Below are positions 43,997 through 51,822 of a DNA stretch of 64,000 nt, in pieces. The stretch is from NCBI RefSeq assembly GCF_000969445.1, contig NZ_JZEY01000061.1, positions 248,001 to 312,000 on the forward strand. Direction: 5' to 3'. Source of the DNA: Devosia chinhatensis (GTDB lineage Bacteria; Pseudomonadota; Alphaproteobacteria; Rhizobiales; Devosiaceae). The notes below the pieces were generated by a model. That model was given only the letters and a program-made list of their open reading frames with translations. It searched no databases and was not told the DNA's origin. Position numbers and translations under genes: made by a program. Position 1 is the first letter of the stretch. Each line of letters starts with the position of its first letter.

Positions 43997-45928
43997 TTAA
44001 TCCGTGGACCCATCCGGCTTCAGCATTGCGGCCATGTCCACCAGTCGGATGAATTCGGCCCGGTATCCGCCGTCATCGTCGCCGCGGCCGGCGCGGGCGA
44101 GATCCCGGATCGCTTCCCAGCTCATGGCGCTGCCATGAACGCTGGACCTGACCTTCTGCCCGAAGGCTGCGACGGCGGCGGCGAACTGGGCATCGACGCC
44201 CGCCTCGGCGATATCGTCATAGACCAGCTCGGACGTCACCGGCACTTCGATCAATTGGCTCACGGCGCTGTCGGGCAGCTTGTAGCGCATCTTGAGGAAG
44301 GCAAGCTCGCCACCCTCCATGCCCTGCGGCGCCGCCTCGCCATAGCGCAGCGGATCGACCTGCCCGGCACCCGCAGGGGTGATCTCGTAGAGCGCGGTGA
44401 CCGTGGTGCCGGCCCCGATATCTCCGGCATCGACCGCGTCATTGTTGAAATCCTCGCGGTTGAGATGGCGCGTCTCGTAGCCGATCAGCCGGTATTCGGC
44501 GATTTGGGCCGGGTTGAACTCGACCTGCACCTTCACGTCATTGGCGATGGTGTGCAACGTGCCGCCGATCTCCTCGACCAGCACTTTGCGGGCCTCGGCG
44601 AAGCTCGAAATGTAGCTGGCATTGCCGTTCCCGTTCTGGGCCAGCGCCTGCATGGTCGCGTCATCGAGATTGCCCTGCCCGAAGCCGAGCACCGAGAGGC
44701 TGATGCCACTCTGCCGCTTGTCGGCGATGAAATCCTTGAGCGCGTCGGGATCGTTGATGCCGACATTGAAATCGCCATCGGTGGCGAGGATCACGCGATT
44801 GGTGCCCCCCGCGATCCGGGCCTGCTCGGCCAGCCGATAGGCCAGCTCGATCCCTGCAGCGCCCGCGGTGCTGCCGCCGGCATAAAGCTGGTCCAGCGCC
44901 GCCATGATCTGCGCCTTGTTATCGGCCGCAATCGGCTCCAGCGCGATACCGGCCGAGCCGGCATAGGTGACGATGGACACCGTGTCATTGGCCGAAAGCT
45001 GGTCCAGCAGCAGTCCGAAGGCGCGCTTGAGCAGCGGCAGGCGATCCGGCGCATTCATCGAGCCGGACGTGTCGATGAGAAAGACCAGATTGCTTCTGGT
45101 ATCGGCCAGGACCGGCTCGAACCCCTTGATGCCGATCTGCAGGATCTGCGTATCGGTGTTCCAGGGCGTCGGGAAGACCTTCACATCCGGCGCGAAGGGC
45201 GTCTCGGCATCGTCCGCCGCCGGATAATCATAGGGGAAATAGTTGATCAGCTCCTCGATACGCACCGCGTCGCGCTGCGGCAAGGTGCCGTCCTCCAGCA
45301 TGCGCCGGACATAGGCATAGCTGGCCGTGTCGACATCGAGCGAGAAGGTAGACACCGGCTCTTCTGCGGCGATCTTGAGACGCTGCTCGTCGAAGCCGGT
45401 GAATGTGTCCCCTCTCATCTCATAGCTGGTCGGCGCGAGCTGGTCGGCCGAAACGCTGCGCATCGTGGTCATCATGGGAGAGGGCGATGGTGGGGGCGGT
45501 GCGGCATCCACCAGTCGCGGCTCGGCCATGACCAGCTCATTGGCCGTCTTGGCCCGCGACTCGGACGGAATGGATTCGGCATTGGTCACAGCGCCGCCTG
45601 CCACAGGCGGGGTTTCCGAACGGTGCTCCCAGGTGGGCGGCAGGGCGGTGGAGCTGTAAAGCTGCCAGCCCAGCGGCAGGACCAATAGGGCAATGGCGGC
45701 AGTGCCGATGGGGATACGCATGTCCATGATCGAAATCCTTCTGAGGGATGTGAAGATGGACGTGAGACGGCTGCCCCCGAATTTTCCTTTGGGGGCCGCA
45801 ATGGAGATTTTGGCCTTTTCGGCAGCGTAGGAGGAGCGTGCGGCGGCCAGCGCCCTGGCGCGCGCTTCTGGACGCGGGGCCGGCGGCGTCGACTTCAGGC
45901 GCTCGAACGGATCGTTGTCGTGGCTCAT
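43997..45928 (-). CDS. Membrane-anchored VWA protein (YfbK-type), sigma-linked
   Basis: This 643-residue protein has about 70 charged N-terminal residues, one transmembrane helix (about 71-91) and a Pro/Ser-rich spacer. A conserved YfbK N-domain follows (F-S-L-D-V-D-T-A-S-Y-A-Y-V-R-R), then a von Willebrand A domain whose metal site is D286-T-S-G-S290, then a YfbK C-domain. The cytoplasmic tail before the helix starts within the sigma gene (overlap of four bases, ATGA), so the pair is translationally coupled. An anti-sigma role for the tail, with the VWA domain sensing in the periplasm, is inference. Confidence 0.88.
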   Translation of the reverse strand: MSHDNDPFERLKSTPPAPRPEARARALAAARSSYAAEKAKISIAAPKGKFGGSRLTSIFTSLRRISIMDMRIPIGTAAIALLVLPLGWQLYSSTALPPTWEHRSETPPVAGGAVTNAESIPSESRAKTANELVMAEPRLVDAAPPPPSPSPMMTTMRSVSADQLAPTSYEMRGDTFTGFDEQRLKIAAEEPVSTFSLDVDTASYAYVRRMLEDGTLPQRDAVRIEELINYFPYDYPAADDAETPFAPDVKVFPTPWNTDTQILQIGIKGFEPVLADTRSNLVFLIDTSGSMNAPDRLPLLKRAFGLLLDQLSANDTVSIVTYAGSAGIALEPIAADNKAQIMAALDQLYAGGSTAGAAGIELAYRLAEQARIAGGTNRVILATDGDFNVGINDPDALKDFIADKRQSGISLSVLGFGQGNLDDATMQALAQNGNGNASYISSFAEARKVLVEEIGGTLHTIANDVKVQVEFNPAQIAEYRLIGYETRHLNREDFNNDAVDAGDIGAGTTVTALYEITPAGAGQVDPLRYGEAAPQGMEGGELAFLKMRYKLPDSAVSQLIEVPVTSELVYDDIAEAGVDAQFAAAVAAFGQKVRSSVHGSAMSWEAIRDLARAGRGDDDGGYRAEFIRLVDMAAMLKPDGSTD

Positions 45929-46479
45929 AGCAGAACCTTCAATTTCTTGCGGGCTTCATGCACGTGGAAGGAGACGGTCGCCTCCCGGATGCCCATGATC
46001 TCGGCAGCCTCGGCATGGCTCATTTCTTCGGCATAGACCAACAGAACCGCGTCGCGCTGTTTTTCCGGCAGGCGGCGCACCGCATCCCAGAGCTGGCTGT
46101 TGGTGGCGGCCGCCTCCTGGTCTGGCGGCTGGTCGGGGGGACTGATCTCGGCATAAGCGTTGAGATCTCGCCCCCGCCGCCTGCCCGCGCGTTGCCAGTC
46201 GCGCACCGCATTGATCGTGATGCGATAGACCCAGGAGGAAAAGGCGCTGCGCCCGTCAAACCCCATAATGGCCGCACCGAGCTTGACGCAGACATCCTGG
46301 GCAATGTCCTCGGCCTCGTGCCGATCGCCGCACCAGCGCCAGGCCGTGCGATAGATGGCGTCGTAGTGATGCTCGATCAGGTCGGAAAAGGCCTGGCTGT
46401 CGCCCTTGCGGGCGCGATCGACCAGGCTATCGGCAAGCCCGGCGCGGTCGGGCGGGGGTGCGGCGGTCAGTCCCATCAT
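45925..46479 (-). CDS. ECF-type RNA polymerase sigma factor
   Basis: This sigma-70-family factor of about 184 residues has region 2 as Y-R-T-A-W-R-W-C-G-D-R-H-E-A-E-D-I-A-Q-D-V-C-V-K-L, with the promoter-melting S-A-F-S-S-W-V-Y-R-I. Region 4 is M-S-H-A-E-A-A-E-I-M-G-I-R-E-A-T-V-S-F-H-V-H-E-A-R. The start is uncertain among ATG 46479, ATG 46476 and GTG 46491 (which has GAGAGG six bases before); the frame runs open to 46563. Downstream and coupled is the VWA protein. A short membrane protein is divergent 111 bases away. Confidence 0.9.
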   Translation of the reverse strand: MMGLTAAPPPDRAGLADSLVDRARKGDSQAFSDLIEHHYDAIYRTAWRWCGDRHEAEDIAQDVCVKLGAAIMGFDGRSAFSSWVYRITINAVRDWQRAGRRRGRDLNAYAEISPPDQPPDQEAAATNSQLWDAVRRLPEKQRDAVLLVYAEEMSHAEAAEIMGIREATVSFHVHEARKKLKVLL

Positions 46480-46589
46480 CTCAGCATGCACTCGCCGCCT
46501 CTCCGCGCTATTGTGCAGATAAGACGGCAGCGCGGCTGAATTCCTTTGGTCCTGCCCCAGCATTTTTGCCTGTTTCGGAGACCCCGACC

Positions 46590-46775
46590 ATGCGTGACGA
46601 CAAGCCCGGCCCCTTCGGTCTCAACCGCACCCGCATCTTCCTGCTGGCCATGGGCGCCTTCGTGCTGCTCATCACCGTGTCGATGATGATGGGCGGGCTG
46701 GGCTCCTATAATGCGCTCAAGGAAGCCTCCAACGCCGCGCGCGAGCCGACGGCGGAGCAATTGAGCGGCAATTGA
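46590..46775 (+). CDS. Small single-pass membrane protein
   Basis: This 61-residue protein has a basic start (M-R-D-D-K-P-G-P-F-G-L-N-R-T-R), one hydrophobic helix (I-F-L-L-A-M-G-A-F-V-L-L-I-T-V-S-M-M-M-G-G-L), and a short polar tail. GGAG lies nine bases before the ATG. No family is recognised. It is divergent from the sigma-VWA operon and could be part of its regulon, which is guesswork. Confidence 0.6.
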   Translation: MRDDKPGPFGLNRTRIFLLAMGAFVLLITVSMMMGGLGSYNALKEASNAAREPTAEQLSGN

Positions 46776-46807
46776 TGTCGTAACGCCTGAGGCGCCGGGC
46801 GCGATCG

Positions 46808-47959
46808 CTAGGCGACCAGCGCCTGCGGCACCGCCTCGGCGATGAAGCCCCCGCCCAGCACCTGGCTGGTGGCCCCGTCATCGGCATAGAACACGCAGGC
46901 CTGTCCCGGCGAAATCCCGTATTCGCCGGAAACCAGCGTCACATAGACCGCCCCGTCGCGCATCTGGATCACGGCCGGCTGCGGGCCGCGGGTCGAGCGG
47001 ACCTTGACCTCGACCGGCGCGCCATTGCCGGCGCTGGCCTCGGCCAGCGGCATGCCGCCCAGCCAGTTGACGTCGCGCAGGCGCACCGTATGGGTCCTGA
47101 GCGCCTCGCGCGGGCCGACAATGACGCGTCCCGTCCGATGGTCGAGCTTGACCACATAGAGCGGTTCGCCCGCCGCGATGCCCAGGCCCTTGCGCTGGCC
47201 GATCGTGTAATGGACGATCCCCTCATGCTCGCCGAGCACCCGGCCGTCCATATGCACGATCTCGCCCTTGCTCAGCGCCTCGGGATGCATGCGCGCGATG
47301 ATGTCGGCATATTTACCCTGCGGCACGAAGCAGATGTCCTGGCTGTCGTGCTTGTCGGCGATCTCGAGGCCGAATTCCCGCGCCAGCGCACGCACTTCGG
47401 CCTTGCCCATGCCGCCGAGCGGAAAGCGCAGGAAATCAAGCTGGTCCTGGGTGGTGGCAAACAGGAAATAGGACTGGTCGCGGTCATTGTCGACCGGCCG
47501 GAACAGCTGGCGCCGTCCGTCTTCGCCCAGCCTGGCCTGCACGTAATGGCCGGTGGCCAGCACGTCGGCGCCAAGTTCGCGCGCGACGGTCATCAGGTCG
47601 ACGAACTTGACCGACTGGTTGCAGGCAATGCAGGGCACCGGGGTTTCGCCCTGCTGATAGGCATTGGCGAAGGGCTCGATCACCGAGGCCTTGAAGCGCT
47701 CTTCGTAGTCCAGAACGTAATGGGGAATGCCAAGCTTTGCGGCAACGCGGCGGGCATCGTGGATGTCCTGCCCGGCGCAGCAGGCACCCTTGCGATGGGT
47801 CGCCTCGCCATGGTCGTAAAGCTGCAGGGTCACCCCCACCACTTCGTAGCCCTCGCGGGCGAGCAGGCCGGCAACGACCGAGGAATCCACGCCACCGGAC
47901 ATGGCGACGACGACGCGCGTGTCCTCGGGGCGCTTGGCGATATCAAGCGAGTTCAACAT
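46808..47959 (-). CDS. mnmA: tRNA-specific 2-thiouridylase MnmA
   Basis: This 383-residue enzyme puts sulfur on U34 of tRNA-Lys, -Glu and -Gln. The PP-loop [10 protein letters not shown] is near residue 18. The G-A-C-C-A-G-Q-D segment and P-C-I-A-C-N with the first catalytic Cys follow, and [12 protein letters not shown] supplies the second Cys. Late are [11 protein letters not shown] and a small beta-barrel domain. Full length; it ends just past the small membrane gene on the other strand. Confidence 0.96.
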   Translation of the reverse strand: MLNSLDIAKRPEDTRVVVAMSGGVDSSVVAGLLAREGYEVVGVTLQLYDHGEATHRKGACCAGQDIHDARRVAAKLGIPHYVLDYEERFKASVIEPFANAYQQGETPVPCIACNQSVKFVDLMTVARELGADVLATGHYVQARLGEDGRRQLFRPVDNDRDQSYFLFATTQDQLDFLRFPLGGMGKAEVRALAREFGLEIADKHDSQDICFVPQGKYADIIARMHPEALSKGEIVHMDGRVLGEHEGIVHYTIGQRKGLGIAAGEPLYVVKLDHRTGRVIVGPREALRTHTVRLRDVNWLGGMPLAEASAGNGAPVEVKVRSTRGPQPAVIQMRDGAVYVTLVSGEYGISPGQACVFYADDGATSQVLGGGFIAEAVPQALVA

Positions 47960-48156
47960 GTATCCTGCATCCGGTTGGGTTCAAGGGCCAGCGGAAAACT
48001 TGGCCCGGTATTTACGCGCAAGCCGGCCAGGTGTCCATTCCCCGCCCGGCAGCTTTTGCCGACGCCCGGCAGCTTTGCACCGGCGGAGGCTGGCAGGATG
48101 ACCGGAAACTCGAAAACAAGTCATTGATAGAGCTTATGTTTTGAGGGGACGCAAAC

Positions 48157-48173
48157 TTGGCAAGGCGCTTGCA
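48157..48173 (+). promoter_or_regulatory. Sigma-54 promoter of fliK-flgD
   Basis: TTGGCAAGGCGCTTGCA matches the -24/-12 consensus (TGGCACG-N4-TTGCA) at all but one position, with GG at 48159-48160 and GC at 48171-48172 exactly ten bases apart. Transcription should start near 48184, leaving a leader of about 30 bases before the fliK ATG at 48212. FlbD, encoded at 55600-56967, is the probable activator. Confidence 0.75.
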
Positions 48174-48211
48174 TCACCAGCTCTGGATCAGTCTCTTTCA
48201 GGTGCGCCCCC

Positions 48212-49774
48212 GTGGCTTCACATTTGACCATCATCAGCGCGACAGCCGGCACGACGAGCAGCCGTGCCCTTAACGGCCAGAAGAATGCCGTCGAGACGGC
48301 GGATGTGCCGGGCATCTTCGCGGCACTCCTGGGGGGCTCGCCTACCGGAGCCGGCGCGCAGGGCAATGCCGCAGGCACAGGTGCTGAGGGCAAGATCGAG
48401 ACCGAGTTCCAGCGCCTTGCGCGCCTGGCACTCGAAGCGGCCACGGGCCAGGGCGCGGACAAGAGCGCGGTGCCGGACGACGTGCATGCCGAACCGATCG
48501 CCGCAACGCTGGACCTCCAGACCGCGACGGCCACCCATCGCGATCCGGCGGCGCTGGTCGAACTGGTCGATGCCCTGACAGCGCTCAAGACCGGCCTCGA
48601 CAGCGGCGAGCCGGTCGATCCGGATCTGTTTGCGCGTGTCGACACGGCGCTGGACACGCTGGCCCAGGCCCTGGGGCTCGATCTGGCGGCCCTGCCCGTT
48701 CCTCAGGACATGGCGACCGTGATCGCCAAGGGTGGTGAGAGCGACGCGAGCCTGGCCGGCATGCTTTCCCAGCTTCTGGCGCCGCTCTCCGCTGCGGCCC
48801 CGGCACCGGGGAGCGAACCCGGCCCGGCCGATGAACAGATCAAGGCTCTTGGCGAAAAACTCGCCGCCCTGCTGGCAGCGGTCGAGGACAATGCCATCAG
48901 CCAGGACAAGCTGGACGCCATCGGCATGAAGCCGGGTACGAAGCCCGCCGAGGAAATCGAAGCGGCCATGAACCGCTTTGCCGCCCTGCTCAAATCCGGG
49001 GCCGACGTGCCGGAGGAGCCGGAGCTGGCGACCCCGACGCTCAAGACCACCGAACCGGTTATTGCCGGCAAAGTCACGGACACCAGCGCCGATGCGGCGC
49101 CCGCCTCCAAGCCCGACGCCGTCAGCCTCGACACAAAGCCCCGGAGCGACGATGCCGGACAGCGGCCCGCCAGCCGCGACGCGGACGTTCCGCGACGCGA
49201 GGCTCCGCCGGCCACACCGACCCAGCAGGCTCCGGTCAACCAGCCTGACGCTCCCGCAGCGCAGGCCGCCCAGGACAATGGCGTCCTGCGGATCGACCCT
49301 GCGACCGGGCCGCGCGTCATTCAGGCGGGCTATCAGACCAGCCAGCAGCAGCTCAACCTGCCGCAGATTGCCTTCGAGCTGGCCCGCCAGGTGCAGGATG
49401 GCAATACCCGTTTCCAGATCCGCCTCGACCCACCCGAACTGGGCAAGATCGACGTGCGTCTCGATATCGACAAGTCCGGACAGGTGCATGCGCGCCTGAC
49501 GGTGGAAAAATCCGAAACGCTGGACCTGATGCAGCGCGACCAGCGCGCTTTGGAACGGGCCCTGCAACAGGCCGGGCTCGACGGCAGCAAGACCAACCTG
49601 GAATTCTCTCTCAAGCAGAATCCCTTTGCCGGCCAAGAGCGCGGACAGCGGGAAAACACACCGCTCTTCGGCGGCGATGAGCAGGGGACCGGCGACATCG
49701 AGCAGGCGCCTTCCACCACAGTCAATCTTTATCGCGGCAGCCTTCAGGCCAGCGGCGTCAACATCATCGCGTAA
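48212..49774 (+). CDS. fliK: Flagellar hook-length control protein FliK
   Basis: This 520-residue protein acts as the molecular ruler that sets hook length and switches export from hook to filament. The first 380 residues are Ala/Asp/Pro-rich and low in order, as in the ruler part. The conserved C-terminal Flg_hook domain begins L-N-L-P-Q-I-A-F-E-L-A-R-Q and holds F-Q-I-R-L-D-P-P-E-L-G-K-I-D-V-R-L with the exact family P-P-x-L-G. The sigma-54 promoter is 39 bases upstream. flgD follows after 11 bases, so they form one transcript. Confidence 0.92.
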   Translation: MASHLTIISATAGTTSSRALNGQKNAVETADVPGIFAALLGGSPTGAGAQGNAAGTGAEGKIETEFQRLARLALEAATGQGADKSAVPDDVHAEPIAATLDLQTATATHRDPAALVELVDALTALKTGLDSGEPVDPDLFARVDTALDTLAQALGLDLAALPVPQDMATVIAKGGESDASLAGMLSQLLAPLSAAAPAPGSEPGPADEQIKALGEKLAALLAAVEDNAISQDKLDAIGMKPGTKPAEEIEAAMNRFAALLKSGADVPEEPELATPTLKTTEPVIAGKVTDTSADAAPASKPDAVSLDTKPRSDDAGQRPASRDADVPRREAPPATPTQQAPVNQPDAPAAQAAQDNGVLRIDPATGPRVIQAGYQTSQQQLNLPQIAFELARQVQDGNTRFQIRLDPPELGKIDVRLDIDKSGQVHARLTVEKSETLDLMQRDQRALERALQQAGLDGSKTNLEFSLKQNPFAGQERGQRENTPLFGGDEQGTGDIEQAPSTTVNLYRGSLQASGVNIIA

Positions 49775-49785
49775 GGACCAGGGCC

Positions 49786-50508
49786 ATGACCGTCTCAGGT
49801 GTATCGGGAACTTCGGGCGCGAGTGCCGCGTCCCGCCAGACCATTGCGCAGAACTTCGACACCTTCCTGTCGATCCTGACCACGCAGCTGAAGAACCAGA
49901 ACCCGCTCGACCCGCTCGACACCAATCAGTTCACCCAGCAATTGGTGCAGTTCACCGGCGTCGAGCAGCAGCTCAAGACCAACGAATTTCTCGAGGCCCT
50001 GCTGCTCAATACCCAGAGCACGGCGCGCTCGGATGCTGTCTCCTATATCGGGCGCGAGGTATCGGCGTCCGGCAAGACGGCTGAGCTCAAGGAAGGCGGG
50101 GCCTATTGGACCTATAATGCGGCCACCAATGTCGCCAATGCCACGGTCACCATCAAGAACGCCGCCGGCAGCGTGGTCTATGTCGAACAGGGCTCGCTGA
50201 GCGGCGGCAATGGAGCCTTCCTCTGGGACGGCATGGGTTCGGACGGCAACAAGCAGCCAGACGGCGTCTATACGATCGAAATCAAGGGCACCAATGTTTC
50301 GGGCAATACCGTGGCCGTGTCGACCAGCTCGGTAGGCGTGGTGACCGCGGTGGACTTCTCGGGTGCCGAACCGATGCTGACCGTGGGCCGCAACAAGATC
50401 GCCCTCAAGGACGTCACCAATATTCGCATCGTCACCGAAACCACGACGCCACCCCCCGCGACCGGGACGCCGGGCGGGGACGGCGAGACGGAAACGCCTG
50501 CAAGCTGA
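49786..50508 (+). CDS. flgD: Flagellar hook capping protein FlgD
   Basis: This 240-residue scaffold caps the growing hook. N-terminal marks are F-L-S-I-L-T-T-Q-L-K-N-Q-N-P-L-D-P-L-D and F-T-Q-Q-L-V-Q-F-T-G-V-E-Q-Q, the FlgD signature. The second half is a tudor/FlgD-like beta domain (G-A-F-L-W-D-G-M-G-S-D-G-N, D-G-V-Y-T-I-E-I) and a short P-rich end. It is transcribed from the sigma-54 promoter with fliK. A hairpin terminator follows. Confidence 0.95.
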   Translation: MTVSGVSGTSGASAASRQTIAQNFDTFLSILTTQLKNQNPLDPLDTNQFTQQLVQFTGVEQQLKTNEFLEALLLNTQSTARSDAVSYIGREVSASGKTAELKEGGAYWTYNAATNVANATVTIKNAAGSVVYVEQGSLSGGNGAFLWDGMGSDGNKQPDGVYTIEIKGTNVSGNTVAVSTSSVGVVTAVDFSGAEPMLTVGRNKIALKDVTNIRIVTETTTPPPATGTPGGDGETETPAS

Positions 50509-50531
50509 GGCTTCTAGGCATGCCTGCCCAC

Positions 50532-50560
50532 TGGCCCCCGCAAGGGGGCCATCGTCTTTT
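50532..50560 (+). terminator. Rho-independent terminator after fliK-flgD
   Basis: TGGCCCCC-GCAA-GGGGGCCA forms an eight-base stem with a four-base loop, followed by TCGTCTTTT. It lies 23 bases past the flgD stop. Confidence 0.8.
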
Positions 50561-50597
50561 CCGGTCATCGGCAATTGCTTGAAACAACTTGCCTTTC

Positions 50598-50612
50598 TTA
50601 ACCTGTTGTAAG
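50598..50612 (+). promoter_or_regulatory. Possible CtrA box upstream of sciP, first
   Basis: TTAACCTGTTGTAAG has TTAA-N7-TAAG, six of eight consensus positions of TTAA-N7-TTAA. It lies 88 bases before the sciP ATG and eight bases before a better second box. Confidence 0.4.
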
Positions 50613-50619
50613 TTTCCCC

Positions 50620-50634
50620 TTAGGGGTATTTTAA
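50620..50634 (+). promoter_or_regulatory. CtrA box upstream of sciP, second
   Basis: TTAGGGGTATTTTAA has TTAG-N7-TTAA, seven of eight consensus positions. It lies 52 bases before the sciP start, a distance that fits an activator site over the -35 region. Confidence 0.55.
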
Positions 50635-50685
50635 GGCCGTTCCTCTACTTTGCCTTGATATGGTCAGGTTTGAGTAGAGAGTAAA

Positions 50686-50964
50686 ATGACCGTACAAATG
50701 CGTCCGCGCGTAAAGTACGTAATCGGCCCGGATGGTAGTCCGCTTACGATAGCAGATCTGCCGCCAGCCAATACGAGGCGGTGGGTGATCCGCCGCAAGG
50801 CCGAAGTCGTTGCCGCCGTTCGCGGCGGCCTCCTCAGCCTTGAAGAAGCCTGTGAGCGTTATACGCTCAGTGTCGATGAATTCCTCAATTGGCAGGCCGC
50901 CATCGATAAGCATGGCCTTGCCGGTCTGAGGACCACATGGATCCAGCACTACCGGGAGGGCTAA
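50686..50964 (+). CDS. sciP: CtrA inhibitor SciP (DUF1153 family)
   Basis: This 92-residue protein is a helix-turn-helix protein of the DUF1153 family, nearly the same as Caulobacter SciP over the core Y-V-I-G-P-D-G-S-P-L-T-I-A-D-L-P-P. Its close follow-up is N-T-R-R-W-V-I-R-R-K and G-G-L-L-S-L-E-E-A-C-E-R-Y. In Caulobacter, SciP binds CtrA on DNA and blocks it from activating its promoters until the next cell cycle. Here CtrA-like boxes sit upstream, suggesting the same feedback. A strong terminator follows. Confidence 0.93.
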   Translation: MTVQMRPRVKYVIGPDGSPLTIADLPPANTRRWVIRRKAEVVAAVRGGLLSLEEACERYTLSVDEFLNWQAAIDKHGLAGLRTTWIQHYREG

Positions 50965-50996
50965 GCCCCACCACGCTGCCCATGGGCATCAACCAG

Positions 50997-51030
50997 ACCC
51001 GCCGGAGCAATCCGGCGGGTTGTTGTTTTT
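50997..51030 (+). terminator. Rho-independent terminator after sciP
   Basis: ACCCGCCGGA-GCAA-TCCGGCGGGT is a perfect ten-base-pair stem, followed by TGTTGTTTTT. It lies 33 bases past the sciP stop and ten bases before the convergent glutathione transferase stop. Confidence 0.85.
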
Positions 51031-51040
51031 GTGCGCCGGC

Positions 51041-51661
51041 TCAGGGTGTCGCCGGGCTCATCCAGCGTGCGCCGGCGGGCCGTTCCAGAAGCCTTTGGTA
51101 ATGCGCTTCGACTGCCGGCAGGCTTTTCCTGTCGGCGGGCAGACACATCCAGCGATGGGTCGAAAGCCCGATGGCGATGTCGGCGATGGAAAAGACCGAT
51201 CCGCCGAGGAAAGGTCCGTTGCGGCCAAGCTCGGCCTCGAGAATGTCGAGCCGGGCCGTCCAGCGCTCCAGCGACGCGGCAATGGCCTGCGGATCGTCAT
51301 AGCCCGGCGTCTTGCGCTGCAGCGCCATCACGGCGTAGCCCCAGGCCGGGTTGAGTTCGGCGGCCTGCCAGCCCAGCCATTGCAGCACCCGCCCCTTTTG
51401 TTGCAGATCGGTCGGCAGGAGCTGGCCGGGCGCCGCCTTGTCAGCCAGATAAACCAGGATGGCATTGCTTTCCCAAAGGGCGAAATCGCCGTCGACCAGC
51501 ACGGGCACCTGCCCATTGGGATTGAGCGCGAGAAATTCGGGCACCTTGGGGTCGCGGAGCGGCAGACCCCAGTCCTCGCGATCATAGACCGCCCCCATCT
51601 CGTCCAGCGCCCAGAGCACCTTGCGCACATTGATCGACGTCACTCGCCCCAAAACCCGCAT
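51041..51661 (-). CDS. Glutathione S-transferase family protein
   Basis: This 206-residue cytoplasmic enzyme has a thioredoxin-like N-half (V-L-G-R-V-T-S-I-N-V-R-K-V-L-W-A-L-D-E, then P-N-G-Q-V-P-V-L-V-D-G and W-E-S-N-A-I-L-V-Y-L with the Glu-Ser that holds glutathione). The C-half is helical with a late D-I-A-I-G capping box. The role may be in detoxification. ATG 51661 is preferred over GTG 51673; the GGGAG site is 11 bases before the ATG and touches the GTG. It interrupts the flagellar genes on the opposite strand. Confidence 0.88.
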   Translation of the reverse strand: MRVLGRVTSINVRKVLWALDEMGAVYDREDWGLPLRDPKVPEFLALNPNGQVPVLVDGDFALWESNAILVYLADKAAPGQLLPTDLQQKGRVLQWLGWQAAELNPAWGYAVMALQRKTPGYDDPQAIAASLERWTARLDILEAELGRNGPFLGGSVFSIADIAIGLSTHRWMCLPADRKSLPAVEAHYQRLLERPAGARWMSPATP

Positions 51662-51729
51662 GAAAAGCTTCACTCCCTATTAATGCTGCCCGGCAATTCT
51701 TGCCTGTTTTCGCAAATCAGAACAGCTGG

Positions 51730-51744
51730 TTAATAACTTGTTTA
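51730..51744 (+). promoter_or_regulatory. CtrA box upstream of fliF
   Basis: TTAATAACTTGTTTA is TTAA-N7-TTTA, seven of eight consensus positions. It stands 79 bases before the fliF ATG at 51823, so a start of transcription about 25 bases past it would leave a leader of some 50 bases. Confidence 0.6.
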
Positions 51745-51822
51745 CCATCCGGTAGGTAATTTTTGCCCATCGGTCTTGGGGGCACCAGTGACCGCATTGA
51801 GTCGCCGGCGCGTGAACACGCA

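Noticed and set aside
48121..48657. A 178-codon minus-strand frame across the fliK promoter
   Set aside because: It is Ser/Arg-rich, antisense to fliK, and covers the sigma-54 promoter; no evidence of translation.
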